Assembly (NCBI RefSeq): GCF_000975135.1
Contig: NZ_BBRF01000001.1
Location: forward strand, 221,591-285,590
Source: Demequina aurantiaca
GTDB taxonomy: Bacteria > Actinomycetota > Actinomycetes > Actinomycetales > Demequinaceae
DNA: 64,000 bases
Reading direction: 5' to 3'
Positions 1-10,375 of the stretch are shown in pieces. Below the pieces are notes generated by a model, which searched no databases, was not told where the DNA came from, and was given only the letters and a program-made list of their open reading frames with translations. Made by a program: the position numbers and the translations under genes. Every line of letters starts with the position of its first letter. Positions within the stretch are counted from its first letter, which is position 1.

Positions 1-23
1 GTCCCGACGTTAACAACAATCCG

Positions 24-992
24 TTGAGTCCCGAGCCGGCGACCTCCGAGGCACGCGAGGCACTCGCTCGATTGCGTGCTGAGGTGGGCAAGGCCGTCGT
101 CGGCCAGGATCAAGTCGTGACCGGGCTCGTGATCGCCCTGCTGTGCAAGGGCCACGTGCTGATGGAGGGCGTGCCCGGTGTCGCCAAAACGCTCCTGGTA
201 CGTACCCTGTCCCACACACTGGGAATGGACTTCAAGCGGGTCCAGTTCACCCCCGACCTCATGCCAGGAGACGTCACCGGTTCGCTGGTCTACGACGCCC
301 GCACGGCCGCGTTCTCATTCCGCGAGGGACCGGTCTTCACCAACTTGCTGCTGGCCGATGAGATCAACCGCACTCCCCCCAAGACCCAGTCGGCGCTACT
401 CGAGGCCATGGAGGACCGCCAGGTGACCGTCGACGGTGAGTCACGGCCACTGCCGGACCCATTCCTAGTGATCGCAACCCAAAACCCCGTCGAGTATGAG
501 GGCACCTACCCGCTTCCCGAGGCGCAGCTGGACCGCTTTATGCTCAAGCTCACCGTGCCCATGCCGGACCGCGACGCCGAGCGCGCCGTGGTCGCCCGCC
601 ATGCTGCGGGCTTCAACCCTCGCGACCTCGTCGCCGCCGGGGTGCAGAAGGTGGCCACGATCGAGAACCTCGACCAGGGGCGCGCCGAGGTGGCCAAGGT
701 GAGCATCTCCGACGACGTCGTGAGCTATATCGTCGACATTTGCCGCGCGACACGCGAGGCACCTTCAGTGTCGCTGGGCGTGTCTCCCCGAGGCGCTACC
801 GCCCTCATGGCGACGGCTCGCGCCTGGGCATGGATGCGGGGGCGCGACTTCGTGTCACCGGACGATGTCAAGGCGCTCGCCGGATGGACGCTGAGCCACC
901 GCATGCAGATGCGCGCGGAGGCCGAACTCGAGGGGGTCACGACCTCCGCTGTCCTCGCGTCTGTGCTCGCGTCCGTCCCGGTCCCCCGCTAA
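24..992 (+). CDS. MoxR-family AAA+ ATPase
   Basis: AAA+ ATPase of the MoxR/RavA class, thought to act as a chaperone that remodels or activates protein complexes, usually with a DUF58 partner. Counting from the TTG at 24, Walker A is GVPGVAKT (residues 49-56), Walker B is LLLADEIN (108-115), and ATQNP (151-155) marks the conserved sensor region, followed by the usual lid domain. The length (322 aa) is normal. The frame is open to the window edge without a stop, so the true start may lie upstream and the gene may be slightly truncated here. Its stop overlaps the ribosome binding site of the DUF58 gene 8 bases downstream, so the two form an operon. The specific client is unknown. Confidence 0.93.
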   Translation: MSPEPATSEAREALARLRAEVGKAVVGQDQVVTGLVIALLCKGHVLMEGVPGVAKTLLVRTLSHTLGMDFKRVQFTPDLMPGDVTGSLVYDARTAAFSFREGPVFTNLLLADEINRTPPKTQSALLEAMEDRQVTVDGESRPLPDPFLVIATQNPVEYEGTYPLPEAQLDRFMLKLTVPMPDRDAERAVVARHAAGFNPRDLVAAGVQKVATIENLDQGRAEVAKVSISDDVVSYIVDICRATREAPSVSLGVSPRGATALMATARAWAWMRGRDFVSPDDVKALAGWTLSHRMQMRAEAELEGVTTSAVLASVLASVPVPR

Positions 993-1000
993 GGAATCGC

Positions 1001-2293
1001 ATGTACATCACGGGGTGGACGGTGCTGCTCGCGGCGCTGGGTGCCGTGCCTGCGGCAATCACCCAGGACCGTGGGGTCACTTGGCTGTGGATGCTGGCAG
1101 TCGTCGCACTCGCGCTGATCGATGCCGGCCTGGCGCCCAAACCATCCACGCTGGGTGTGCGGCGGACCGTGCCCGGCTCGGTGCGACTGACGGAGTCGAC
1201 GACGGGGTCGGTCACCGTGGTCAACAACGGCCGGCGTCGCGTCCGCGGCGCCGTACGCGACGCCTGGCAACCGTCCGCAGGTGCGAGCAGTACCCGGCAT
1301 CGGCTGAACCTGGCCGGTGGCGTGCGCGCCACCTTCGATACGCATTTCCACCCCACACGACGGGGCGACCGGCATGCCGACCGCATCACGGTGCGACTGC
1401 AGGGACCACTTCGCCTCGGCGGGCGCCAGCAGTCCATCGTCGTGAGCGACACCTTGAGGGTGCTGCCCGAGTTTGCCTCCCGACGACATCTACCGTCGCG
1501 CCTGCAGCGCCTGCGGGAGATCGATGGCCAGAGTGCCGTCCAGCTCAAGGGCGCGGGCTCTGAGTTCGACTCGCTGCGCGAGTACGTCATCGGCGATGAC
1601 GTGCGTTCGATCGACTGGCGCGGGACCGCTCGCCGTGCCGATGTGGTGGTCCGCACCTATCGCCCCGAGCGCGACCGACGCGTGTTCATCGTCCTCGACA
1701 CCTCACGGCTCTCCGCCGCGCGTGTGGGCGACGCCCCGCGTCTGGACGCCTCCATCGAAGCGACGCTGCTCCTCACCGCCCTCGCGACCCGCGCCGGGGA
1801 TCGCGTGCAGGTCACCGCGTACGACCGGGTCGAACGTGCACGCGCTCTCGGCACCACCGGCGCCGGGGTGATGCCCCAACTGGCCTCCGCCCTCGCTGGG
1901 GTCGAGCCCGAACTACTGGAACCCGACTGGCCCGGAGTGGTGCGCCTGGTTCAGGGCCGCCTGTCGCAGCGCTCGCTTGTCGTGCTGCTCACCACCATTG
2001 ACACGTCGACCGCGGACAGCGGGCTACTTGAGGCAGTTGCTGCGCTATCGCAGTCCCACGTGGTGATGGTGGCGTCCGTCAACGACCCCGAGGTAGAGCG
2101 GATGCTCAAGGGACGCGACGACGCGCACGAACTCTATGCCGCCGGTGCGGCCGCACGCGGCGCCCTCGAGCGAGACACCGTCTCCACTCGCCTGCGCCAA
2201 CTCACTGCGGAGGTTGTGACGGCCTCGCCTGACGACCTGGCACCCGCGGTCGCGGACCGCTACCTCGCGCTCAAGGCCGCCGGACGCCTCTAG
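1001..2293 (+). CDS. DUF58 domain protein (MoxR partner)
   Basis: DUF58 family protein of 430 residues, the standard genomic partner of MoxR ATPases. Two hydrophobic segments lie near the N-terminus (about residues 3-45), so it is probably membrane anchored. The family signature around residues 187-215 reads SEFDSLREYVIGDDVRSIDW, followed by a VWA-like fold beginning VFIVLDTSR. The ATG at 1001 is preferred over upstream in-frame starts because AAGGAA (991-996) sits five bases before it and the MoxR stop ends at 992. The biochemical role of the family is not established; a link to envelope or complex assembly is inference from MoxR pairing. Confidence 0.9.
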   Translation: MYITGWTVLLAALGAVPAAITQDRGVTWLWMLAVVALALIDAGLAPKPSTLGVRRTVPGSVRLTESTTGSVTVVNNGRRRVRGAVRDAWQPSAGASSTRHRLNLAGGVRATFDTHFHPTRRGDRHADRITVRLQGPLRLGGRQQSIVVSDTLRVLPEFASRRHLPSRLQRLREIDGQSAVQLKGAGSEFDSLREYVIGDDVRSIDWRGTARRADVVVRTYRPERDRRVFIVLDTSRLSAARVGDAPRLDASIEATLLLTALATRAGDRVQVTAYDRVERARALGTTGAGVMPQLASALAGVEPELLEPDWPGVVRLVQGRLSQRSLVVLLTTIDTSTADSGLLEAVAALSQSHVVMVASVNDPEVERMLKGRDDAHELYAAGAAARGALERDTVSTRLRQLTAEVVTASPDDLAPAVADRYLALKAAGRL

Positions 2294-2397
2294 CCCTCCG
2301 GCGGTACACGGGTCGCGCGCGTGGCACCGCCACGCTCACCGAAAGCCGGGCGCCGATGCCGGAGCCAACCACAGCATCGGCGGCAGGTGGTTTGTCG

Positions 2398-3393
2398 TTA
2401 CCCTGCCACCGCAGCGGTGTCTACAGCGAAATCTCCCTCGGTGTCACCCGTCATGCCGTGCTGGGTAGCAATCCGGCCAATCACGAAGATGTAGAGCCAG
2501 AAAGCCACGAAGGCAACGGCGCCGATGGCAATCTTGACGCCCCATGGCATCGTCGATCCGGTGATGTAACCCTCGATGAGGCCGGAGACAAACAGCGTCA
2601 CCGCAAGGCCGATGGCGACGGCGAAGGCCGTGCGCCCCTCCTCTGCGAGCGCCCGGCCGCGTGTGCGGGCTCCGGGAGACAGCATCACCCAGAACAGCCG
2701 TAGGCCGGTTCCTGCCGCCACGAATACGGCGCTCAACTCCAGCAAGCCGTGCGGGATGATCAGCTGGAAGAACACGTCCAGTCGGCCAGCCTCGGTCATC
2801 ACCGCGGCGGCAACTCCAAGCTGGAGCACTGTGTTGTACATCAGTATCAGCGGGTAGATGCCAGTCAGCCCGAACGCGATGCACTGAAACGCGAGAAAAC
2901 CATTGTTGGTCCAGACGCTCGCGGCAAAGGACGTGGAGTCGTAGTCCGTGTAGTAACTCGCGAATTCATGGTCGGCGATCTGCGCGCGGTCGGCCGCCGT
3001 GCCAATCAACGCGAGCGAATCCGGGTGGGTGACCGTCCACCATGCGCTGAGCGCACCGAGGAGCACCACAGCCGCGAAGACGGACACTCCCCACCAGCGC
3101 ACGCGGTACATCGCCGCTGCGACCCCATAGGTGGCGAAGCGCCGCAGTTCGTGGGTCGACACCTGATGCGCTCCGGTAAGCCACACTCTCGCGCTCGCCA
3201 GCGTCATCGACAGCCGCGACACCAGTGATGGCTCCGGGGCGGCCGAACGGATTGCGGAAAGGTCGCCCGCGGTGGACTGATAGAGCCGGGTGAGCTCGTC
3301 CGCCTCGGCACCCGTCAGCCGCCGGGCTCCCGCGAGCTCCTTCAGGCGGTTCCACCGCGGTTCACGCACGGCCTGGAACGAATCAATGTCCAC
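2398..3393 (-). CDS. SpoIIM/DUF95-type integral membrane protein
   Basis: Polytopic membrane protein of 331 residues resembling the stage II sporulation protein M (DUF95) family. A soluble N-terminal helical region (about residues 1-95, charged) is followed by roughly five to six hydrophobic segments between 105 and 320. In non-sporulating actinobacteria this family typically sits beside an RDD protein and a MoxR/DUF58 pair, as here: it diverges from the RDD gene (41-base gap) and converges on DUF58. The start is GTG at 3393. No Shine-Dalgarno is obvious. Function outside sporulating Firmicutes is unknown; nothing here suggests sporulation. Confidence 0.8.
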   Translation of the reverse strand: MDIDSFQAVREPRWNRLKELAGARRLTGAEADELTRLYQSTAGDLSAIRSAAPEPSLVSRLSMTLASARVWLTGAHQVSTHELRRFATYGVAAAMYRVRWWGVSVFAAVVLLGALSAWWTVTHPDSLALIGTAADRAQIADHEFASYYTDYDSTSFAASVWTNNGFLAFQCIAFGLTGIYPLILMYNTVLQLGVAAAVMTEAGRLDVFFQLIIPHGLLELSAVFVAAGTGLRLFWVMLSPGARTRGRALAEEGRTAFAVAIGLAVTLFVSGLIEGYITGSTMPWGVKIAIGAVAFVAFWLYIFVIGRIATQHGMTGDTEGDFAVDTAAVAG

Positions 3394-3434
3394 CCCGCTA
3401 CGATGCCATATCAGGAGCCATTAAGGGGGCAGGA

Positions 3435-4262
3435 ATGACAATCGTCGACGACGAGTTGCTCATCGGCGAGGGCGTGGTGCTCGATGCGGGAGCGGCACCC
3501 GTCACGATGCGCATGCTGTCCGGGGCGATCGACGTCCTGACGTACGGCATCCTGTTCCTCGTTTCGACGGGTTTCATTCTCCGCGCCTCGAGCCAGTTGA
3601 ACGACGCCGCGCTGCGCGCCATCGTCATCGCCTGGCTGGTCATCGTGCTCGTCCTACTGCCAGCCGGCGTGGAGACCCTCACGCGCGGCAAGTCGCTGGG
3701 GCGCCTGGCCGTGGGACTGCGGATTGTCCGCGACGACGGCGGCCCGATCTCCTTCCGCTTCGCCCTCGCCCGGTCCACGGCCGCCCTGTTGGAGGAGTAC
3801 CTCACGCTCGGCCTGATCGCGGTGACCACCTCGATGTTCAGTCGCCGAGGCAAGCGCATGGGTGACTACCTTGCCGGGACATACGCCATGCGCACGCGTG
3901 GCGGCAGGCGCGCCCTTCCGCCCCTGTCAATGCCGTACGGGCTCGAGGTCTGGGCAGGTACCGCGGACTTCCGTCGGCTGCCCGACGGGCTCGCGCTGAC
4001 CGCACGCATGTTCCTGGCGCGCGCCGCGAGTATGCACCAGGGTTCTCGCGCGCGACTGGGTCAGCAGATTGCGAATCAACTCAACGAATACGTCGCGCCC
4101 GGCCCACCGCCGGGAACCCACCCGGAGACGTTCATCGCCGGCGTGTTGGTCGCCCGCCGCGACCGTGAGTACGGGATCGAGATGAACCGCGCCCGCCGCC
4201 GTGACGCGGATTCCGCGCTGGTGCGCTCGCTGCCGTTTGGGATCCCCGACGTCGAGAACTAG
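3435..4262 (+). CDS. RDD family membrane protein
   Basis: RDD domain protein of 275 residues. The family motif appears as the arginine in VTMRMLSGAIDV (about residues 24-35) and later aspartates such as IVRDDGG. Hydrophobic helices lie at about 32-50 and 62-80, with a third around 125-135, followed by a soluble C-terminal half (about 165-275) not typical of the minimal RDD domain. A purine-rich GGGGGCAGG sits directly before the ATG. It diverges from the SpoIIM-type gene and is separated by only six bases from the convergent ahcY stop. The family is membrane embedded; transport has been suggested for some members, but the substrate here is unknown. Confidence 0.85.
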   Translation: MTIVDDELLIGEGVVLDAGAAPVTMRMLSGAIDVLTYGILFLVSTGFILRASSQLNDAALRAIVIAWLVIVLVLLPAGVETLTRGKSLGRLAVGLRIVRDDGGPISFRFALARSTAALLEEYLTLGLIAVTTSMFSRRGKRMGDYLAGTYAMRTRGGRRALPPLSMPYGLEVWAGTADFRRLPDGLALTARMFLARAASMHQGSRARLGQQIANQLNEYVAPGPPPGTHPETFIAGVLVARRDREYGIEMNRARRRDADSALVRSLPFGIPDVEN

Positions 4263-4268
4263 CGCTCG

Positions 4269-5747
<1,479 letters not shown>

Positions 5748-5752
5748 AGGTA

Positions 5753-6739
5753 CTAGTGCTCCTTGGAAGTGTCGGGTTCAACAGCGGCGCTCGGGGCGCC
5801 GCCGTCGCTCGTCAGCTCGTCAGCCGGGGCGGCGTGGCGAAGGTCAGGTTCGATGAAAATGAGTCGCGCGGCGGGCACTGCGGCACGAATGCGACGTTCG
5901 GCGTCGTCGACGTGGTCGGCAATCTCCTCAATGGTGGTGCCGGGCCTCACCCCCACCTTGCAGGCCACCAGGACGTCGTCCGGTCCCAGGTGCATGGTGC
6001 GCAGGTGGATGATGTCGCCGAGGTCTGACTCCGCGAAGGCCGCGCGAATGCGGGCGTCGTCCTCGTCGGTCACGGACTCGCCCATCAGCATGGACTTGGT
6101 CTCGCGGGCCAGCACGATCGCAATGATCACCAGTAGCAGGCCAATCATCGCGGTTCCCGCGGCGTCCCAGAGGCCGTTGCCGGTGACAAGTGTCATCGAG
6201 ACTCCGAAGAGCGCAAACAACAAGCCCAGGAGGGCACCAAAGTCCTCGAGCAGGATCACGGGCAACTCGGGCGAGCGCGACTTGCGGATGAACGCGAGCC
6301 ACCCCTGCTTGCCCCGCACCTTGTTGGATTCATGGACGGCGGTACGGAAGGAGTAGCCCTCGAGGCAGATCGCCATGACCAACACCGCGATGGGAACCCA
6401 CTGCCACGAATCGATCGGCTCGGGGTGCTGGAACTTGTGCCACGCCTCGTACAGTGCGAACAGGCCACCGAGCGAGAACAGCACGACTGCCACGAGGAAG
6501 GCGTAGTAGTACCGGTTGCGTGCGTAGCCGAACGGGTGCTCGGCATCGGCTTCCTTGCGTGCCTGCTTGCCACCCACCAGTAGCAGAATTTGGTTTCCAG
6601 AGTCCGCGACGGAGTGGATGGCCTCGGCGAGCATCGACGATGCGCCGGTGAGGCCAAAGGCGACGAATTTGGTGACACCGATGCCGAGGTTGGCGCTCAG
6701 CGCCGCGACGATCGCCTTGGTTGAGCCGTCGGTCGACAT
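5753..6739 (-). CDS. Cation diffusion facilitator (zinc-type transporter)
   Basis: CDF-family metal/proton antiporter of 328 residues in the cytoplasmic membrane, probably exporting Zn or a related divalent cation. The family motif HSVADSGNQ (HxxxD) lies in the second transmembrane helix at about residues 42-50, and [14 protein letters not shown] follows the next loop. A second metal site is suggested by TVHESNK near residue 130. The C-terminal soluble domain (about 215-300) is the regulatory CDF domain. The closest subtype I recognise is the SLC30A9-like branch. The ATG at 6739 abuts the manB stop with no intervening base, so the two are co-transcribed. Metal specificity cannot be read from sequence. 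Confidence 0.9.
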   Translation of the reverse strand: MSTDGSTKAIVAALSANLGIGVTKFVAFGLTGASSMLAEAIHSVADSGNQILLLVGGKQARKEADAEHPFGYARNRYYYAFLVAVVLFSLGGLFALYEAWHKFQHPEPIDSWQWVPIAVLVMAICLEGYSFRTAVHESNKVRGKQGWLAFIRKSRSPELPVILLEDFGALLGLLFALFGVSMTLVTGNGLWDAAGTAMIGLLLVIIAIVLARETKSMLMGESVTDEDDARIRAAFAESDLGDIIHLRTMHLGPDDVLVACKVGVRPGTTIEEIADHVDDAERRIRAAVPAARLIFIEPDLRHAAPADELTSDGGAPSAAVEPDTSKEH

Positions 6740-8188
6740 CTACTCTCCCCTGATGGTGGAGAGGACCGCGTCTCGTACACGAACCAGCGTTGCCTCCGTG
6801 GCCGCCTCGACGTTCAAGCGCAGCAGCGGCTCCGTGTTGGAGGCGCGAACGTTGAACCACCACTGTTCATCCGCGGGCGCCGCGTCGTCCCAGTGGGTGA
6901 CGGTCAGCCCGTCGAACTCGTCGGTATCTGTTGTCGCGTCGACGTGGTTGGCGTGCACCCGCGCGAGAGCGTCGGTGACCGACTCCACGCGTGAGTTGAT
7001 CTCCCCCGACGCGGCGTAAGGCGTGTAGTCCGCCAATATCTCGCTGAGCGTGCCGTCCTGCTCGCCCAGAGCGGCCAACACGTGCATGGCCGCGAGCATG
7101 CCGGTGTCGGCGTAGAAGAAGTCGCGGAAGTAGAAGTGCGCGCTGTGCTCGCCGCCAAAGACCGCGTTGTGCTCGGCCATGTCGGCCTTGATGTTGCTGT
7201 GGCCCACCTTGGCGCGCACCGTGGTCGCGCCGGCCTCGCGTAGCTGCTCGCTGGTCGCGCGCGAGGAGATGAGGTTATGAATGATCGTGGGCTGTTCACC
7301 GGAAGCGAGTTCGCGCTTGGCCTCGCGCAGTCCTACCAACGTCGTGATCGCCGATGCCGCAACGACGGCGCCATTCTGGTCGATGGCGAAGCAACGGTCG
7401 GCGTCGCCATCGAAGGCGAGGCCGATGTCCGCGCCGTTCGCGATGACGGCGTTCTGCAGGTCCACCAGGTTCTTGGCGTCCAACGGGTTCGCCTCGTGGT
7501 TGGGGAACGTGCCATCCAACTCGAAGTAGAGAGGGATGATGTCGAGCGGCAACTCTGCCAGCCCCGCCGCCGTGCCGAGCACCGCGGGCACCGTGTAGCC
7601 GCCCATCGCATTCGCAGCGTCGACGACCACTGTGAGGGGGCGCACTCCGCTGAGGTCCACGAGGTCCCGCAGGAACGCGGAGTACTCCGGGAGCATGTCG
7701 CGCACCGTCGTGGTGCCCCGGTGCTTCGCAACCGGGATTCCGTCGCCGAGGTACGTGCTCGCGAGCGCACGGACGTCGCCGAGCCCGGTGCTCTCACCCA
7801 CCGCGCGGGCGAGCGCGCGGCACATCTTCATGCCGTTGTAGGCGGCGGGGTTGTGGCTGGCGGTGATCATCACCCCGGGCATGTTGAGGACGCCCGAGGC
7901 GTGGTACAGGCCGTCCGTCGAGCACATACCGATGTCCACGGTGTCGATGCCCCGGTCGTGCAGGCCCGCCATCACCGCGGCCGCAAGGCCCGGGCTCGAG
8001 TCGCGCATGTCGTGACCCACGGCCACCTGTGGCGCGCCATCCGGCGCCACCACGGCATCGGCGAATGCGGCACCTATGGCGCGTGCCACCTCGTCGGTGA
8101 GCGACTCGCCCACGATTCCCCGGACGTCATACGACTTGATGAGACCGGAGAGGTCGGGATACTGGGCGGCGTCGGTGTTGTCAGTCAC
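6740..8188 (-). CDS. manB: Phosphomannomutase/phosphoglucomutase
   Basis: Alpha-D-phosphohexomutase interconverting hexose 6- and 1-phosphates (mannose and/or glucose), feeding GDP-mannose and other nucleotide sugars for envelope glycans. The 482-residue protein has the phosphoserine loop TASHNP (109-114, Ser111), the metal loop DGDADR (260-265) and the sugar-binding loop GGEHSAH (345-351). GGEHS-type loops are shared by dual-specificity PMM/PGM enzymes. The start is GTG at 8188. It heads the manB-CDF-ahcY operon. The neighbouring DUF3499 and zincin genes repeat the arrangement next to pmmA in mycobacteria, which supports a role in mannose metabolism. Confidence 0.94.
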   Translation of the reverse strand: MTDNTDAAQYPDLSGLIKSYDVRGIVGESLTDEVARAIGAAFADAVVAPDGAPQVAVGHDMRDSSPGLAAAVMAGLHDRGIDTVDIGMCSTDGLYHASGVLNMPGVMITASHNPAAYNGMKMCRALARAVGESTGLGDVRALASTYLGDGIPVAKHRGTTTVRDMLPEYSAFLRDLVDLSGVRPLTVVVDAANAMGGYTVPAVLGTAAGLAELPLDIIPLYFELDGTFPNHEANPLDAKNLVDLQNAVIANGADIGLAFDGDADRCFAIDQNGAVVAASAITTLVGLREAKRELASGEQPTIIHNLISSRATSEQLREAGATTVRAKVGHSNIKADMAEHNAVFGGEHSAHFYFRDFFYADTGMLAAMHVLAALGEQDGTLSEILADYTPYAASGEINSRVESVTDALARVHANHVDATTDTDEFDGLTVTHWDDAAPADEQWWFNVRASNTEPLLRLNVEAATEATLVRVRDAVLSTIRGE

Positions 8189-8229
8189 GGCACCAGGGTA
8201 CTAGGCAGGGCGCCGGGAGGCGCCCGAGG

Positions 8230-8586
8230 CTAGATACTGCCGCCCACGACGCGAAGATGCCCGCGGCGCGGCTCCGATGCAACCGGAGCGGGGGGTTGCA
8301 CGGCCGCTTGGCGGGGGCGACCGGCCTCACGTACGGCATTGGCCAGGGCCTCGAGGTCGTCCTCGGACGGGCCGTTGTCGACGTACTCCTGCTGAATGTG
8401 CACGACGTCCCAGCCGCGCGGCGCGGTAAAGCGTTCCGCGTGGTCGACGCATAGGTCGTAACTGTGGGGCTCAGCGCTCGCGGCAAGCTGTCCGACCACA
8501 ACGGTGGAGTCAACGTAGACGTAGGTCAGCGTCGCTGCGGCTGGGTGCGCGCACGCTGAACGCGAACACTGACGAGTAGATCTCAC
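8230..8586 (-). CDS. DUF3499 protein, small Cys-containing
   Basis: Actinobacterial DUF3499 protein, about 118 residues from the GTG at 8586. The family hallmark is RQCSRSAC near the N-terminus, then TLTYVYVDSTVVVG, YDLCVDHAERFTAPRGW and a variable tail. The cysteines and histidine suggest a metal-binding knuckle, but this is unproven. An earlier in-frame GTG at 8631 would add 15 residues that family members normally lack, so the shorter start is preferred; neither has a clear Shine-Dalgarno. It lies just upstream of manB and diverges from the zincin-like gene, a conserved actinobacterial neighbourhood. Function is unknown. Confidence 0.82.
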   Translation of the reverse strand: MRSTRQCSRSACAHPAAATLTYVYVDSTVVVGQLAASAEPHSYDLCVDHAERFTAPRGWDVVHIQQEYVDNGPSEDDLEALANAVREAGRPRQAAVQPPAPVASEPRRGHLRVVGGSI

Positions 8587-8645
8587 GAGACGAGACGTTA
8601 CCCGCACGGCGGCGGTGCGCGCGCCTGCCACGCCGAACCGCGCGA

Positions 8646-8651
8646 TAGCCT
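8646..8651 (+). promoter_or_regulatory. -10 element TAGCCT for leaderless gene at 8658
   Basis: TAGCCT lies six bases before the ATG at 8658 and there is no Shine-Dalgarno, so the transcript should begin at or next to the start codon. No convincing -35 hexamer is seen. The minus-strand TATCGC (8642-8647) overlaps it and may serve DUF3499. Confidence 0.55.
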
Positions 8652-8657
8652 CACCCT

Positions 8658-9062
8658 ATGGGTCGACGAGACAGACACGGACGCGGGCTACGCGCCCCCC
8701 TTCTGCCGGTCGATGCCCCGGGCTACCGATCTCCCAGTGACACCTTCGACGGCTATGTCCTGGACGTAGCGGAGGACCTCGAGCGACGCTGGGGCCAACG
8801 CTGGGGCCGTGTCGAGTTCGGCACCGAGAGCGTGCCTCCTTCACAGTCGACGCCCTGGGAGAACGGCGTGCCGCTGGGCCGCCTGTTCCCGTCGGATGCC
8901 GGACAGCCGGCACGCATCGTGGTGTACCGCAGGCCCCTGGAGCAACGCGCGGATTCCGCAGATCTGCCGTACCTCGTGCGTGACGTGTTGGTGGAGAATG
9001 TGGCCCACCTGTTGGGTCGCAGGCCCGACGAGATCGACCCGAATTACGGAACTGGCACGTAG
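8658..9062 (+). CDS. Zincin_1-type metallopeptidase-like protein, degenerate site
   Basis: 134-residue actinobacterial member of the small zincin-like metallopeptidase family, similar to the mycobacterial gene between DUF3499 and whiB2. The recognisable core is ERRWGQRWGRVEFGTESVPP, VPLGRLFP and ARIVVYRRPLE. Where the family has HExxH, this protein has ENVAH (113-117), so the first zinc histidine and catalytic glutamate are missing; the later Asp of GRRPDEID is kept. It is probably not an active protease. The start is leaderless (TAGCCT six bases upstream). Its 3' end overlaps the convergent DUF5719 gene by 19 bases. Confidence 0.82.
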   Translation: MGRRDRHGRGLRAPLLPVDAPGYRSPSDTFDGYVLDVAEDLERRWGQRWGRVEFGTESVPPSQSTPWENGVPLGRLFPSDAGQPARIVVYRRPLEQRADSADLPYLVRDVLVENVAHLLGRRPDEIDPNYGTGT

Positions 9063-10375
9063 CCGTCGACGCGGACGGCGACGTCGAGGTCCGCGACCTC
9101 GCTGTCGGAAGGCGCCACTGCGGTGAGGAAGCCGTCCTCGGCGCTCACCACCTGCACCCACTCAATTCCAGCCCCCACCGTCAGTACGTCTCCGGCACTG
9201 GCCGTCACTGACACGCGCTGCACGGTGCGCGCGGCAACGTCCTGCGTCGCAACCACCTCACCACTCTGGTTGGTGACGCTCACGCTGGTCGCTTCCCTGG
9301 CGTAGACGGAGAGTTCCGGTGAGTCAGTCACTGCCACGAGGGTGTGCGACGTATCGGCCGCGCTCTGGCCGGCGACCCACATGGTGTCGAAGGCGACCGA
9401 TCCCTCGCGACCGGCCTGAGACTCGCGCGGGAGCCGGCTCACGCCAGCCGCCACGACAGGAGCATCCGAGGTCACCTCGACGGCGCCCGCACTGATGTTG
9501 GGCACCGGGATAACCGTCACGACACCGGGCTCTAGGTTGAGATTGGCAGCACCGGGCCACTCGCTCGCGCCGGTGTCCGTGACGAGCGCGAGGGACACGT
9601 GGGCACCCTCGGGCGCAAGCAACGAGACCGAGGCACTAGCCCCCTCGACGTCGGCGTCGGACGGACCAACAGCGGGGATGACGATGCTGGTGCCGGGGTC
9701 GGCGGCCCGGGTTACCCAGTCGGTTCCGGCGGGCTCGAATCCGTCCAGGCGCGAATCCTGAACGTTCGCCACGATTCCAGTGCCGTTAGACACCACGTGC
9801 AGAGCGAGAGCTGGGTTCTCAGGAATGGTGCCCTCGAGGAGAACTGACCGCTGGGACTCGGGGCCCACGACGATCACCATCGGCTCCTCTTCCTGCCCGA
9901 TGGGGCCGTACGAGACCACCGTGACCTCGACGGGAGCCTCGGCGGGGTTGGTCAACACCAGCCGCGCGCTCGCGCCGAGCGTGGTCGCGCCGCCCACGAG
10001 CCACTGGTCCATGCTGGGGCGCACGCACGTCACAGCCGCGAGGCCCGCGATGTCGCCGCCACCCACGCGTTCAATCGAGGCCGCGACTGGGGCATCCGAC
10101 GCGAATCCGGAGTCAACCTTGATGGTGGATCCCGAGGTGAAGGTCTCGAGTTGCACGTCGTCGGAACCGGAATCAAGGTCCGCGTCACCCGAGCTGATGT
10201 CCCCCACCGGAATTTCCATATTGCCGGGGCACGCCACGGCCTGCTGGAGCGGGGCAATCGCCTGGTGGTCAACGGTGGCCGGTGCGGGCTCGTGAACTGG
10301 CAACTGGTCCGCGACCACAACGGCCCCTGCGAGCGCCCCCGCAGCCAGGAGTCCCGTCAGTACTTTGATGATCAT
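9044..10375 (-). CDS. DUF5719 exported protein
   Basis: 443-residue protein with an N-terminal signal or anchor helix (about residues 4-23, LLAAGALAGAVVVADQL) and an otherwise beta-rich extracytoplasmic sequence rich in Val, Ser, Thr and Asp. This matches DUF5719, a family found next to the large glycosyltransferase in Actinobacteria. Its ATG overlaps the stop of that glycosyltransferase gene (TGATG at 10373-10377), so translation is coupled and the two probably act together at the membrane. Biochemical role is unknown; an accessory role in surface glycan export or assembly is inference. Confidence 0.8.
   Translation of the reverse strand: MIIKVLTGLLAAGALAGAVVVADQLPVHEPAPATVDHQAIAPLQQAVACPGNMEIPVGDISSGDADLDSGSDDVQLETFTSGSTIKVDSGFASDAPVAASIERVGGGDIAGLAAVTCVRPSMDQWLVGGATTLGASARLVLTNPAEAPVEVTVVSYGPIGQEEEPMVIVVGPESQRSVLLEGTIPENPALALHVVSNGTGIVANVQDSRLDGFEPAGTDWVTRAADPGTSIVIPAVGPSDADVEGASASVSLLAPEGAHVSLALVTDTGASEWPGAANLNLEPGVVTVIPVPNISAGAVEVTSDAPVVAAGVSRLPRESQAGREGSVAFDTMWVAGQSAADTSHTLVAVTDSPELSVYAREATSVSVTNQSGEVVATQDVAARTVQRVSVTASAGDVLTVGAGIEWVQVVSAEDGFLTAVAPSDSEVADLDVAVRVDGYVPVP

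Noticed and set aside
2294-2397. Terminator between DUF58 and SpoIIM-type genes
   Set aside because: Only short GC-rich complementarities, no convincing stem.
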